Positions 6,423 to 14,812 of a stretch of 20,111 nt of DNA are shown piece by piece. Every line of letters starts with the position of its first letter. Position 1 is the first letter of the stretch. Where the stretch lies: positions 1-20,111 of the forward strand of contig DKZT01000007.1 of the NCBI GenBank assembly GCA_002493755.1. The letters are read 5' to 3'. The translations under genes were made by a program, and so were the position numbers. Source of the stretch: Ruminococcaceae bacterium UBA7067 (lineage in GTDB: Bacteria > Bacillota > Clostridia > Oscillospirales > Acutalibacteraceae). Below the pieces are notes generated by a model. That model worked only from the letters and a program-made list of their open reading frames with translations. It did not search any database and was not told where the DNA came from.

Positions 6423-6842
6423 GTGTTTTTCGGTACTTACAGGCATAACCTGGATCCAAAAAACCGCATAATTATGCCGGCTAAGTTCCGTGAGGAGCTT
6501 GGCAGCAGCTTCTTTGTCACAAAAGGTATCGGCGACTGCCTTTGGGTAATGCCTGCCGATAAGTGGGAGGCGTTTGTAAACCAGATTTCCTCCCGTCCTG
6601 CTCCGGAAGCTAATGCACTCCAGCATTATTTCTTTGCCGGCGCAGATGAAGCTATCCCGAATGCTCAGGGCAGATTTGTTCTTTCCGAGGAGCTGAGAGC
6701 CTTTGCCGGGATAGAAAAAGAGGTAACAATCGTCGGCACGGGAAAACAGGTCGAGATTTGGAGCAGCGACAACTGGGATAAGGTGTCAAAGGCAGCTTCA
6801 CAGCAGGATATAGCGCAGCTGATGACAAATATCACATTTTAA
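6423..6842 (+). CDS. mraZ: transcriptional regulator MraZ
   Basis: A 139-residue protein with two SpoVT/AbrB-like MraZ repeats: residues about 5-50 (GTYRHNLDPKNRIIMPAKFRE) and about 75-120 (QGRFVLSEELRAFAGIEKEVTIVGTGKQVEIWS). MraZ forms ring-shaped oligomers and regulates its own dcw promoter (family knowledge). Start chosen at the GTG at 6423, giving the normal MFFGTY-like N-terminus; AGGGA lies at 6409-6413. A longer upstream reading has no family support and would run over the operator-like repeats. rsmH follows 11 nt downstream, the universal partner. Confidence 0.95.
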   Translation: MFFGTYRHNLDPKNRIIMPAKFREELGSSFFVTKGIGDCLWVMPADKWEAFVNQISSRPAPEANALQHYFFAGADEAIPNAQGRFVLSEELRAFAGIEKEVTIVGTGKQVEIWSSDNWDKVSKAASQQDIAQLMTNITF

Positions 6843-6853
6843 GAGGTGGTTCA

Positions 6854-7780
6854 ATGGCGTTTTCGCATATTCCTGTTTTACTTAACGAAGCTGTTGACGC
6901 GCTGAACATTAAGCCTGACGGCGTATATATTGACGGCACGGCAGGCGGCGGAGGACATTCGGCAGAAATTCTGAAACGGCTCGGTCCTGAGGGAAAGCTT
7001 ATTTCGATAGATCAGGACCCTACTGCAATAGCCGCTGTAACAAAACGTTTTCAGGACGACAACCGCTCTGTAATCGTTCAGTCGAATTTCAGCCAGATGG
7101 CGCAGGCAGCAGCCGGTCTGAACATTGATAAGGTTGACGGCGTTCTGCTTGACATCGGCGTTTCTTCGGTTCAGCTTGATACCCCGGAAAGAGGCTTTTC
7201 CTTTCACAACGACGCACCGCTTGATATGAGAATGAGTCAGAGCGGAAAAACAGCCGCAGATCTGGTCAACAGCCTGAGCTTTAAAGAGCTTGCGCGCATC
7301 ATATCGCTTTACGGTGAAGAAAAATTTGCCGCCTCGATTGCCTCCGGCATTGTTAAGAGCAGAGAAAAAGAAAAAATTGAAACGACACTTCAGCTTGCCG
7401 AAATAATCAAACAGGCTGTACCCGCAGCAAAAAGACGGGACGGTCATCCGGCGAGAAAAACCTTTCAGGCTTTGAGAATTGCTGTCAACGGCGAACTTGA
7501 CAGACTGGAGGAGGGGCTTGACGCAGCGTTTTCGCTGCTTGCTCCTAACGGGCGACTTGCAGTAATCACCTTCCACTCGCTGGAGGACAGGATTACAAAG
7601 CAGAAAATGGCGTCATGGTGCACAGGCTGTACCTGCCCTAAGGATTTTCCGGTTTGCGTTTGCGGTAATAAACCTAAAGGCAGGCTTGTTTTCCGAAAGC
7701 CTGTGGAAGCGTCGTTGGAGGAATTAAACAAAAATCCCCGAAGCAGAAGCGCTAAATTAAGGTGTTTCGAGAAAATGTAA
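6854..7780 (+). CDS. rsmH: 16S rRNA (cytosine1402-N4)-methyltransferase RsmH
   Basis: A 308-residue SAM-dependent methyltransferase (formerly MraW) that methylates N4 of C1402 in the ribosomal P site (family knowledge). Motifs: HIPVLLNEAVDAL near the N-terminus; YIDGTAGGGGHSAEIL for SAM binding; GVLLDIGVSSVQLD; GFSFHNDAPLDMRM; and the C-terminal NPRSRSAKLR tail. Length is standard. AAGAGGTGG (6841-6849) supports the ATG at 6854. A long open frame on the opposite strand (6878-7576) is a shadow. A 347-bp gap to ftsL follows, unusually large for dcw genes. Confidence 0.97.
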   Translation: MAFSHIPVLLNEAVDALNIKPDGVYIDGTAGGGGHSAEILKRLGPEGKLISIDQDPTAIAAVTKRFQDDNRSVIVQSNFSQMAQAAAGLNIDKVDGVLLDIGVSSVQLDTPERGFSFHNDAPLDMRMSQSGKTAADLVNSLSFKELARIISLYGEEKFAASIASGIVKSREKEKIETTLQLAEIIKQAVPAAKRRDGHPARKTFQALRIAVNGELDRLEEGLDAAFSLLAPNGRLAVITFHSLEDRITKQKMASWCTGCTCPKDFPVCVCGNKPKGRLVFRKPVEASLEELNKNPRSRSAKLRCFEKM

Positions 7781-8127
7781 CAATATTGTAAATAATAACA
7801 AAAAAGCCTTTGACTTTTTTTACGGAAAGTAGTAAACTATATGTAGTGAAATTAAGACGATTTATTTGTTTTTTCAATCCAACATATAGTAAATGACGTT
7901 TAAACTGTCAAAATAGTTACGTAGAAGGTAAATTTTGATAATGTTACAAATTTGTTACAGATTTAAAGATTGTTGGTTTTGTCAAGGTTTATTAATATTA
8001 CTGATTAAATCGGCGCTTTTTAATTGCCAGTGTGTTTCGGGCCGATAAAATGAAAATGAATTATGACATATTCGTTACACTTTTCGTTGTCGATTAGTGT
8101 ATGTGTATTTATCAGAGGTGTAAAATT
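7781..8127 (+). other. long leader between rsmH and ftsL with a candidate promoter
   Basis: No gene. TTGACT (7810-7815), a 17-bp spacer and TAAACT (7833-7838, 4/6) form a reasonable promoter, giving a leader of about 280 nt before ftsL. Overlapping it, ACTATATGT at 7836-7844 and ACATATAGT at 7882-7890 are a perfect 9-bp inverted pair. GTTACA or GTTAC words recur at 7916, 7943, 7954 and 8072. No terminator or known riboswitch was recognised. Confidence 0.5.
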
Positions 8128-8640
8128 ATGGCTTTAAACGGTAGAAGCGTGGCCTACGATATCAGCCTCTTTGAGACTACGGCTGAAGAAAGATTAGAAG
8201 AACAAAAAAGATTACATAGAAGAAGACATAACGTTGTTAGCTTACCTGAAGAGGATTTGATAAAAAACAGAAGAGCAAAGCGTAACCCGGCAAAGATTTT
8301 TTCAAGGGTTGCTCTGGGCGCTATTGTTACGGTTACTGTTGCCCTTATTATTCACGGGCAGGTTCAGCTCACTGAGCTTAACCAGAAAATCAGCAACGCC
8401 TCCTCAAATCTTTCCGATCAGGAAAGCCTTTATACACAGCTTCAGATGAAGGTTGATTCAAAGCTTTCAACTGCAAAGGTTGAAGAGTTTGCCGAGTCTA
8501 AGCTTGGTATGAGCAAGGCTGACAGCTACCAAAAGGAATACATAAGTCTGTCACAGGGCGATAAAGCGGAGGTTGCACAGGAGCAAGGCGCGAACATTTT
8601 CGATTCTATCGCACAAGCAGTTGCAGGCTTGTGGTCTTAA
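8128..8640 (+). CDS. ftsL: FtsL-like cell division protein
   Basis: A 170-residue bitopic membrane protein. A basic cytoplasmic N-terminus (residues 1-57, with RLHRRRH and KNRRAKRNPAK) is followed by one transmembrane segment (58-77, VALGAIVTVTVALIIHG) and an external coiled coil (about 78-128, LTELNQKISNASSNL, then VEEFAESKLGM). This is the FtsL/DivIC architecture. FtsL links FtsB/DivIC and DivIB to activate septal synthesis by FtsW and the class B PBP (family knowledge). Similarity is by topology and position between rsmH and the PBP gene, since FtsL diverges strongly. ATG 8128 has AGAGGTG at 8114-8120; an earlier start at 8101 lacks a binding site. A C-terminal extension of about 40 residues has no assigned function. 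Confidence 0.8.
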   Translation: MALNGRSVAYDISLFETTAEERLEEQKRLHRRRHNVVSLPEEDLIKNRRAKRNPAKIFSRVALGAIVTVTVALIIHGQVQLTELNQKISNASSNLSDQESLYTQLQMKVDSKLSTAKVEEFAESKLGMSKADSYQKEYISLSQGDKAEVAQEQGANIFDSIAQAVAGLWS

Positions 8641-8672
8641 TCCTTTTTGGGTGTACAAAATAAAAGGAAAAT

Positions 8673-8771
8673 AAAAGCGGTTGTAACACGGGACTTTTGC
8701 CCCGACAGCGAAATCAGTGGCATTTTTTTAAAAAAAGGTTTGTCACTGGTTTGGCTTGTTGCAGCCTTTTT
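8673..8771 (+). ncRNA. candidate three-way-junction RNA between ftsL and the PBP gene
   Basis: Hand folding gives a closing stem of 8673-8687 with 8758-8770 (13 pairs including two G-U, with a 2-nt bulge). It encloses hairpin 1 (CGGG 8689-8692 with CCCG 8701-8704) and hairpin 2 (12 pairs, 8711-8722 with 8741-8752, including G-U pairs). Hairpin 2 contains seven T then seven A at its tip. Five T residues end the closing stem. It could be a terminator-like processing or attenuation element after ftsL or part of a longer leader. It matches no riboswitch class I recognise. Folding is by eye. Confidence 0.5.
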
Positions 8772-8810
8772 GCTATTTATAGGTATTGTCGTATTTTGGT
8801 GAAAATATTT

Positions 8811-8892
8811 AGTGCAAGCGCAAGAAATTAGTATATAAAGGCATAAAGGCGAAGCTTCGATAATATCGCTGCTGAGGTCTTGCGCTTGTACT
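8811..8892 (+). promoter_or_regulatory. long structured leader hairpin upstream of the PBP gene
   Basis: AGTGCAAGCGCAAGA (8811-8825) pairs with TCTTGCGCTTGTACT (8878-8892) over 15 bp with a single G-U. The 52-nt apical part contains CGAAGCTTCG and CGAT-aat-ATCG sub-hairpins. No T-run follows, so it is not a plain terminator. It lies 120 nt before the PBP start in an otherwise AT-rich spacer (8893-9013) with -10-like TATAAT (8906-8911) and TATACT (8920-8925) but no convincing -35. Identity unknown. Confidence 0.5.
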
Positions 8893-9013
8893 TGATGTTA
8901 ATTAATATAATTTTTTGCCTATACTTATATAAGAAAAAACACTACATATATATGTAAGGAATAATACGCATAAGCTTGAAATAAAGTAACAAAACACGGA
9001 AAGGGGAAATTTA

Positions 9014-11272
9014 ATGTCAAAGGGTTCCAAGTCAAAGCTGATGCGGCGATGTATGATAATTATGTCAATCATACTCGTGCTGGGCTTTGGTACGGTTGCT
9101 TTTCGTCTGTCGCAGCTTACGCTGGTGCAGGGGCAGGAGCTTCAGCAAAAGGCGGTCGATCAGCAGCTGACCGATACAACAATCAACGCTCGGCGAGGCA
9201 CTATATACGACACAAACGGTAAGGTGCTTGCGCAAAGCGCAACAGTGTGGAAGGTGGTTCTTTCTCCGATTAACTTTGAAAATGACGAGGAGAGAACCAT
9301 AGTATCAAAGGGTCTTTCCGAGATACTCGGAATTGACCAGGAAAGCATTTTTGCAAAGACAAAGGAAAAGATTTACTACTCGGTTGTCAAAAGGCAAATC
9401 GAAAGTGAAACCCGTGATAAGGTTCTTGAATTTATAAAAAAGATTAAAGAGGAAAACAACATCACCGGGGTTATAGATTTGCTTGAGGACTACAAGAGGT
9501 ACTATCCCTACAATGATTTTGCCTCGGCGGTAATCGGGTTTACCGGCAGTGATGACCAGGGACTTTCCGGACTTGAGTACGAATACAACGACGAGCTGAC
9601 AGGCACTCCCGGCAGACTGGTAACTGCAACAAGCGGTAACGGCAACGGCACTGAGCTTCCGTTCCAGTATGAACAGAAGGTAGACGCAATCGACGGCAAC
9701 AGCCTTGTTCTTACGATTGACGAAACCATACAGCACATAATGGATAAGTACCTTGAACAGGGAAATGTTGAAAACAAGGTTTACAACCGTTCCGTTGCAG
9801 TTATGATGGATGTTAAAACAGGCGCAATTCTCGGCTTGTCGGTTGAGGGCGGCTATGACCTGAACGACCCGTTCACCTTAACCGATAAAAACGCAATCGC
9901 AAAGATAAGCGGACTTGTCGGCAGTGAAAAGGAAAAGGCGGAGAGCGAGGCGCTGTCGGCGCAGTGGAAAAACAAGGCTGTCAGCGACACCTACTATCCG
10001 GGTTCTGTTTTCAAGATAATCACCGCCGCTATGGCGCTTGAGGAAAACAAGGTGAATGACAAATCTACATTTACCTGCACAGGCTATTACACTCCGGTAC
10101 AGGGTGCGCCGGCTATCGGCTGTCATAACACAAGCGGTCACGGAACGCAGACCTTTGCGCAGGCTATATGCAATTCCTGCAACCCTGCTTTTATGCAGAT
10201 AGGTCAGAGCGTCGGCAAGGAGAAGTTCTGGGAGTATTTCCAGGCATTCGGATACAGCGCGCCGACAGGCATAGATTTACCCGGCGAGGCAAACGGACTG
10301 TTCTTCAGCTCCGACGGCAAAATGACAGACCTCGACCTTGCTATTTCATCGTTCGGTCAGGGTATTGCGGTTACTCCTATTCAGATGGTAACGGCGATTT
10401 CAGCCATAGCAAACGGCGGCGAGCTTTTACAGCCTTATGTAGTAAAGCAGGTGCTCGACCCGGACGGCAATGTTGTTAAGTCAACAGATAAGATAGTCAA
10501 GAGAAAGGTTGTTTCAAAGGAAACCTGTGATAAGCTCAGCGAAATCCTTGAGCTTAACGCAAAGGAAGGCTCTGCTAAGAACGGCTATGTTGCCGGTTAC
10601 AGAGTAGCAGGAAAAACAGGTACGTCAGAGAAAAAGTTTGACATTGACGGCGACGGCAACGACGACTACATCGCATCGTTCTGCGGCTATGCTCCGGCGG
10701 ACGATCCGCAGGTTTGCCTGCTCGTGTATTTCGACTCACCTCTGGGCAACAACTACTACGGCAGTGCTGTTGCGGCTCCTGTTTTCTCTCAGATAATGAG
10801 CGAGGTTATGCCGTACCTGAGTGTAAGCACTCAGTACACGGACGAGGAGCTTGAGAAGATGGACACAACGGCGAACAGCTATCTCGGACTTTCCGTGAGC
10901 GAAGCTCAGGCAAAGGTTCAGGCTGACGGCTATTCCTGCGTTGTCAAGGGTGACGGCGACACTGTTGCGGCTCAGCTTCCGGCGGCTTCAACAAGAATAC
11001 CGCAAGGCGGTACGGTCGTACTCTACACAAGCGTTGAAGAGGTTGCCAACGGCGAGGTAGAGGTGCCGAGCTTCTCGGGAATGACGCTTGCCGAGGCGAA
11101 TATGGTTGCGGCTTCATATAACCTTAATATAAGTGTAAGGGGTGTAAGCGGAGTAAGCGACGGCGTTGTGCTGAACCAAAGCGTTGCCGCAGGCGAAATG
11201 GTTGCTCCCGGCACGGTTATCACTCTCACCTTTACAACCTCGTCAAATTACGGAAATAACAACGTAATGTAA
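9014..11272 (+). CDS. class B penicillin-binding protein with PASTA domains (FtsI/PBP2x/SpoVD type)
   Basis: A 752-residue transpeptidase. One N-terminal membrane anchor (about 13-33) is followed by a dimerisation domain with RRGTIYDTNGKVLAQS (about 60-75). The catalytic domain has SVFK (Ser331-Lys334), SCN (388-390) and KTG (534-536), spaced as in PBP2x. Two C-terminal PASTA domains follow (about 620-675 and 683-743). It crosslinks septal peptidoglycan with FtsW (family knowledge). ATG 9014 has GGAAAGGGG at 8998-9006. Only one such gene lies here, whereas many spore formers carry a pbpB-spoVD pair, so division FtsI versus SpoVD cannot be decided. Residues 543-551, just after KTG, read DIDGDGNDD, a calcium-loop-like sequence. 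Confidence 0.93.
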   Translation: MSKGSKSKLMRRCMIIMSIILVLGFGTVAFRLSQLTLVQGQELQQKAVDQQLTDTTINARRGTIYDTNGKVLAQSATVWKVVLSPINFENDEERTIVSKGLSEILGIDQESIFAKTKEKIYYSVVKRQIESETRDKVLEFIKKIKEENNITGVIDLLEDYKRYYPYNDFASAVIGFTGSDDQGLSGLEYEYNDELTGTPGRLVTATSGNGNGTELPFQYEQKVDAIDGNSLVLTIDETIQHIMDKYLEQGNVENKVYNRSVAVMMDVKTGAILGLSVEGGYDLNDPFTLTDKNAIAKISGLVGSEKEKAESEALSAQWKNKAVSDTYYPGSVFKIITAAMALEENKVNDKSTFTCTGYYTPVQGAPAIGCHNTSGHGTQTFAQAICNSCNPAFMQIGQSVGKEKFWEYFQAFGYSAPTGIDLPGEANGLFFSSDGKMTDLDLAISSFGQGIAVTPIQMVTAISAIANGGELLQPYVVKQVLDPDGNVVKSTDKIVKRKVVSKETCDKLSEILELNAKEGSAKNGYVAGYRVAGKTGTSEKKFDIDGDGNDDYIASFCGYAPADDPQVCLLVYFDSPLGNNYYGSAVAAPVFSQIMSEVMPYLSVSTQYTDEELEKMDTTANSYLGLSVSEAQAKVQADGYSCVVKGDGDTVAAQLPAASTRIPQGGTVVLYTSVEEVANGEVEVPSFSGMTLAEANMVAASYNLNISVRGVSGVSDGVVLNQSVAAGEMVAPGTVITLTFTTSSNYGNNNVM

Positions 11273-11335
11273 AGGATATAATACGATGTACATTAAATTG
11301 TACACCAAAACAACAAAACAACGGAGGTAGAAACT

Positions 11336-12352
11336 ATGAATATCGGATGGGTTCTCGGCAGTGCAGTAGGCTCTTTTGTAATATCTGCGCTTATAGGAAA
11401 ATGGCTTGTGCCGTTTTTGAAAAAAGTGCATTTCGGTCAGACCATTTTAGAGGACGGACCAAAATGGCACGAGAAAAAACAAGGCACACCGACTATGGGC
11501 GGTTTTATGTTTATAATTGCTTCGGTGTTGACGACACTGATTTGTGCGTTGCTGTTTTGTGTGTTCACAACCGAGCCTGCACTAAAGGCGGATATCGGCA
11601 GAGTGCTTGCAGGTGTTGTTATGGCTTGCGCTTACGGTGCGGTCGGCTTTATTGATGACTATATCAAGGTCGTTAAAAAGCGCAACCTCGGACTGACGGC
11701 AAAGCAGAAGCTTCTGCTTCAGTTTATAATAGCGATTGCTTATCTCGCAACGCTTTATTTCCTCGGCACAACAAGCACAATCGTCATTCCGTATGTAGGA
11801 CTTTTTGACCTCGGAATTTTCTTCTGGGTTATTTCCGCCGTTGCAATCGTCGGTGTGGTAAACGCAGTAAACCTCTCAGACGGTATTGACGGTCTTGTCG
11901 GTTCAATGTCTTTCTTCTCAGCACTTGCCTTTATGCTTCTTGCCTCCGTTCTTCAAAGCCAGTGCTCGGGTATAATGGCGTCGGCTCTTGCAGGCGGATG
12001 CCTCGGCTTCCTGCTCTGGAACTTTCACCCGGCAAAGGTATTTATGGGCGACACAGGCTCGCTGTTTCTCGGCGGCTATATCTGCGCCCTTGCATATGCG
12101 CTCAATATGCCGATTATTCTTATAATAATTGCTCTTCCGTATCTGCTTGAAATGCTGTCGGTTGTTCTTCAGGTTACTTACTTTAAGCTTACTCACGGCA
12201 AGCGTCTTTTCAAAATGAGTCCGATTCACCATCACTTTGAAATGTGCGGCTGGTCTGAGGTCAAGATAGTTGTAGTGTTCGGACTGGTTGCCGCCGCCTG
12301 CGGAATAATTTCGGTGTTTGTTACAATATTCGGAATAGGCTTTATCAGCTGA
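11336..12352 (+). CDS. mraY: phospho-N-acetylmuramoyl-pentapeptide-transferase MraY
   Basis: A 338-residue polytopic membrane enzyme that joins UDP-MurNAc-pentapeptide to undecaprenyl phosphate to make lipid I (family knowledge). Visible signatures: GPKWHEKKQGTPTMGG in the first cytoplasmic loop; FIDDYIKVVKKRNLGLTAKQK with the Asp-Asp pair; VNLSDGIDGL; FMGDTGSLFLGG; and PIHHHFEMCGWSE near the C-terminus. About ten hydrophobic segments fit the family. GGAGGT at 11323-11328 supports the start at 11336. Just upstream, two TGTACA words 13 bp apart (11286 and 11299) can pair as a small hairpin. ftsW follows after 43 nt. Confidence 0.97.
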   Translation: MNIGWVLGSAVGSFVISALIGKWLVPFLKKVHFGQTILEDGPKWHEKKQGTPTMGGFMFIIASVLTTLICALLFCVFTTEPALKADIGRVLAGVVMACAYGAVGFIDDYIKVVKKRNLGLTAKQKLLLQFIIAIAYLATLYFLGTTSTIVIPYVGLFDLGIFFWVISAVAIVGVVNAVNLSDGIDGLVGSMSFFSALAFMLLASVLQSQCSGIMASALAGGCLGFLLWNFHPAKVFMGDTGSLFLGGYICALAYALNMPIILIIIALPYLLEMLSVVLQVTYFKLTHGKRLFKMSPIHHHFEMCGWSEVKIVVVFGLVAAACGIISVFVTIFGIGFIS

Positions 12353-12395
12353 TTATCATTAAGCTGATGTTAATATAAAATACGGTGGTGTAAAG

Positions 12396-13664
12396 ATGGA
12401 TTTAACACACACACAAACTGAACGCACAAAAAGGCGTTCGCAGCATAGAGCCGCAAGCAGTGTTGCTGCCGCCTCCGCCGGTGCGGCGCGCAGACGAAGC
12501 ACGCACCGCTCGCGCGAGCAGCAGCGCGGAAGCAGACTTAAAAAGGCTTTCAGAGTCGGAGCCGGTGTTGATATGCCGTTTCTGATTCTTGTTCTGGTGC
12601 TTTTGGTATGCGGCTTGATAATGCTGTTCTCGGCAAGTTATCCTATTGCTTATTACAGCGAGGGCAACAGCTACTATTACCTTATCAGGCAGGGCATATT
12701 TGCTCTTGTCGGCGTAGGGATAATGTTCGGTATGTCGTACTTAAATTACGAATACCTTAAAAGAATTTCTCTCATTATTCTTCCTGTCGGCTTTCTGGCT
12801 TTGATTGCCGTTTTCTTCTTCCCGTCGTCAACGGGCGTTCACCGTTGGATAGATTTCCGCTTCTTCAATATTCAGGCTTCGGAGATTATGAAGTTTGCTA
12901 TCATTATCTTTCTGGCGCATTGGGGAGCGTATCAGCATAAGAAAACAAATACCTTTAAATACGGCGCGCTTCCGCCGCTGATTATTTTTGTTGTTACGGC
13001 TATACTCCTTTATTTTGAGCCGCACTTTTCAGGTATTGTTATCATCGGAATATTAACCGCTCTGATGGTAATTTTATACGGCGGCAAAATCCGTTGGTTT
13101 ATAGTTATTGGCGCAGTGCTTGTCGGCGTGGTACTGATACTCGCCGTAACGGATAAGCTCGGCTACGCTATGGAGCGTATGGACGGCTGGGGCAAGGCGC
13201 TTGAGTATGTTGACGACGCGCAGTGGGATCAGACCTTCCAGACGAGAAACTCGCTTTATGCTATCGGCTCGGGCGGACTGATGGGACTCGGACTCGGACA
13301 GTCAAGACAAAAATATCTCTACCTGCCCGAACCGCAGAACGACTTTATCTTCGCAATCGTATGTGAGGAGCTTGGTCTTATAGGCGCAATCGTACTGCTG
13401 ATTCTTTTCGGTCTGCTTGTATGGAGAGGCTTTGTAATAGCAATGCGTGCAAAGGACCGCTTCGGCACTCTGCTTGCGGCAGGTCTTACCGCACAGATAG
13501 GAATTCAGGTTGTGCTTAACATTTTTGTTATCACAGACTGGATGCCGAATACGGGTATCAGCCTGCCGTTCTTCAGCTACGGCGGCTCATCACTCATTAT
13601 GATTTTGTTCCAGATGGGAATAATACTTTCAATTTCACGAACGGCAAATATGAATAAGGTTTAA
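12396..13664 (+). CDS. ftsW: FtsW-type SEDS peptidoglycan glycosyltransferase with basic N-terminal extension
   Basis: A 422-residue SEDS-family membrane protein that polymerises lipid II together with the class B PBP (family knowledge). The first membrane segment starts near residue 60. Conserved pieces include LIMLFSAS, GVHRWIDFRFFNIQASEIMKF, the extracellular loop with NSLYAIGSGGLMGLGLGQSRQK, and PNTGISLPFFSYGGSSL. Position between mraY and murG favours FtsW over RodA, though SpoVE cannot be excluded. Residues 11-53 form an Arg/Ala/Ser-rich cytoplasmic tail with about 14 basic residues, encoded by locally GC-rich DNA (12430-12540). GGTGG (12384-12388) supports the ATG at 12396. Confidence 0.9.
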   Translation: MDLTHTQTERTKRRSQHRAASSVAAASAGAARRRSTHRSREQQRGSRLKKAFRVGAGVDMPFLILVLVLLVCGLIMLFSASYPIAYYSEGNSYYYLIRQGIFALVGVGIMFGMSYLNYEYLKRISLIILPVGFLALIAVFFFPSSTGVHRWIDFRFFNIQASEIMKFAIIIFLAHWGAYQHKKTNTFKYGALPPLIIFVVTAILLYFEPHFSGIVIIGILTALMVILYGGKIRWFIVIGAVLVGVVLILAVTDKLGYAMERMDGWGKALEYVDDAQWDQTFQTRNSLYAIGSGGLMGLGLGQSRQKYLYLPEPQNDFIFAIVCEELGLIGAIVLLILFGLLVWRGFVIAMRAKDRFGTLLAAGLTAQIGIQVVLNIFVITDWMPNTGISLPFFSYGGSSLIMILFQMGIILSISRTANMNKV

Positions 13665-13684
13665 AAACATTAGGAGGAGCTATT

Positions 13685-14812
13685 ATGCGTGTGATTTTTG
13701 CGGGCGGCGGCACAGCAGGGCATATAAATCCTGCTCTTGCAATCGCGGGATATTTAAAGGATAAAGACCCGAAAACAGAAATACTCTATATCGGCGCTCA
13801 GGGAGGAATGGAGGAAAGACTTGTTCCTCAGGCAGGCTTTAAAATCAAAACCATTAAAATATCGGGTTTTAAAAGAAGCTTTTCGCCAAAGGCTATAAAG
13901 GACAATGTTGTAACTTTAAAAAGAGCTTTTTCTTCAACGGCTGATGCCAAGAGGATTATAAAGGAATTCAAGCCTGATATCTGCATCGGAACAGGCGGCT
14001 ATGTAAGCGGTCCTGTAATCCGTGCGGCAATAAAGCTTAATATACCTGCAATCATACACGAGCAGAATGCTTTTCCGGGAGTTACCACAAAGATGCTTTC
14101 AAAGAACGTGCAGAAGGTTATGCTTGCAAACCCGTATGCTAAAAAGTATCTGAGCGACAGCTGTCACTTCGTTACAACAGGCAACCCTGTCAGAGGCGAA
14201 ATCATAACGGCTGCTAAAGAGCCGTCAAGGGCAAAGCTCGGGTTAGATGAACGTCCCGTTATTCTTTCGTTCGGCGGAAGTCTCGGCGCAAGAAAAATTA
14301 ACGAGGGTGTTGCCGACTTAATCGCAAGAAGCGGCAAGGACGGAAAATATCAGATTATCCACGCATACGGTCAGTACGGCAAGTGGTTCCCAGATTTGCT
14401 TCGCGAAAAGGGGATAGAGCCTGATGACTGCAAAAACCTTGACATAAGAGAGTATATCAACAATATGGCAACCTGCCTTGCGGCGGCAGACCTTGTGATT
14501 TGCCGTGCAGGCGCAATAACGCTAAGCGAGCTTCAGGTTCAGGGCAAGCCTGCAATTTTAATTCCCTCGCCGAACGTAGCCGAAAATCACCAGTTCCACA
14601 ACGCTATGTCTATGGTTGATTCAAAGGCGGCGTTTATTATAGAGGAAAGTGAGCTTACGGGTGAAAAGGTAATCGAGTATGCCGACAGAATTCTTGGCGA
14701 TCAGGAAACGCTCACCGAGTATTCACAAAACGCAGGAAAGATGGCTATTGTTGACGCTAACGACAGAATATATTCGGTTATCAGAACCGTGTTAAAAGGT
14801 GTGGCGAAGTAA
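13685..14812 (+). CDS. murG: UDP-GlcNAc:lipid I N-acetylglucosaminyltransferase MurG
   Basis: A 375-residue GT28-family enzyme on the inner membrane face that adds GlcNAc to lipid I to make lipid II (family knowledge). The N-terminal domain has GGGTAGHINPALAIA (residues about 7-21), GTGGYVSGPV and HEQNAFPG. The C-terminal UDP-GlcNAc domain has FGGSLGARKIN, CRAGAITLSELQ and the ENHQFHNA loop. A perfect AGGAGG at 13672-13677 supports the start. It lies 20 nt after ftsW, clearly co-transcribed. The 418-bp repeat-filled gap after it interrupts the cluster before murA. Confidence 0.97.
   Translation: MRVIFAGGGTAGHINPALAIAGYLKDKDPKTEILYIGAQGGMEERLVPQAGFKIKTIKISGFKRSFSPKAIKDNVVTLKRAFSSTADAKRIIKEFKPDICIGTGGYVSGPVIRAAIKLNIPAIIHEQNAFPGVTTKMLSKNVQKVMLANPYAKKYLSDSCHFVTTGNPVRGEIITAAKEPSRAKLGLDERPVILSFGGSLGARKINEGVADLIARSGKDGKYQIIHAYGQYGKWFPDLLREKGIEPDDCKNLDIREYINNMATCLAAADLVICRAGAITLSELQVQGKPAILIPSPNVAENHQFHNAMSMVDSKAAFIIEESELTGEKVIEYADRILGDQETLTEYSQNAGKMAIVDANDRIYSVIRTVLKGVAK

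Noticed and set aside
6878..7576. 232-codon open frame antisense to rsmH
   Set aside because: The + strand frame is unmistakably RsmH with all motifs; the antisense translation is Cys/Arg/Phe-rich without recognisable features and no start context.
8673..8892. Known riboswitch or T-box upstream of the PBP gene
   Set aside because: I could not match it to c-di-GMP, SAM, TPP, glycine, preQ1 or T-box signatures, so it is reported only as unassigned structure.
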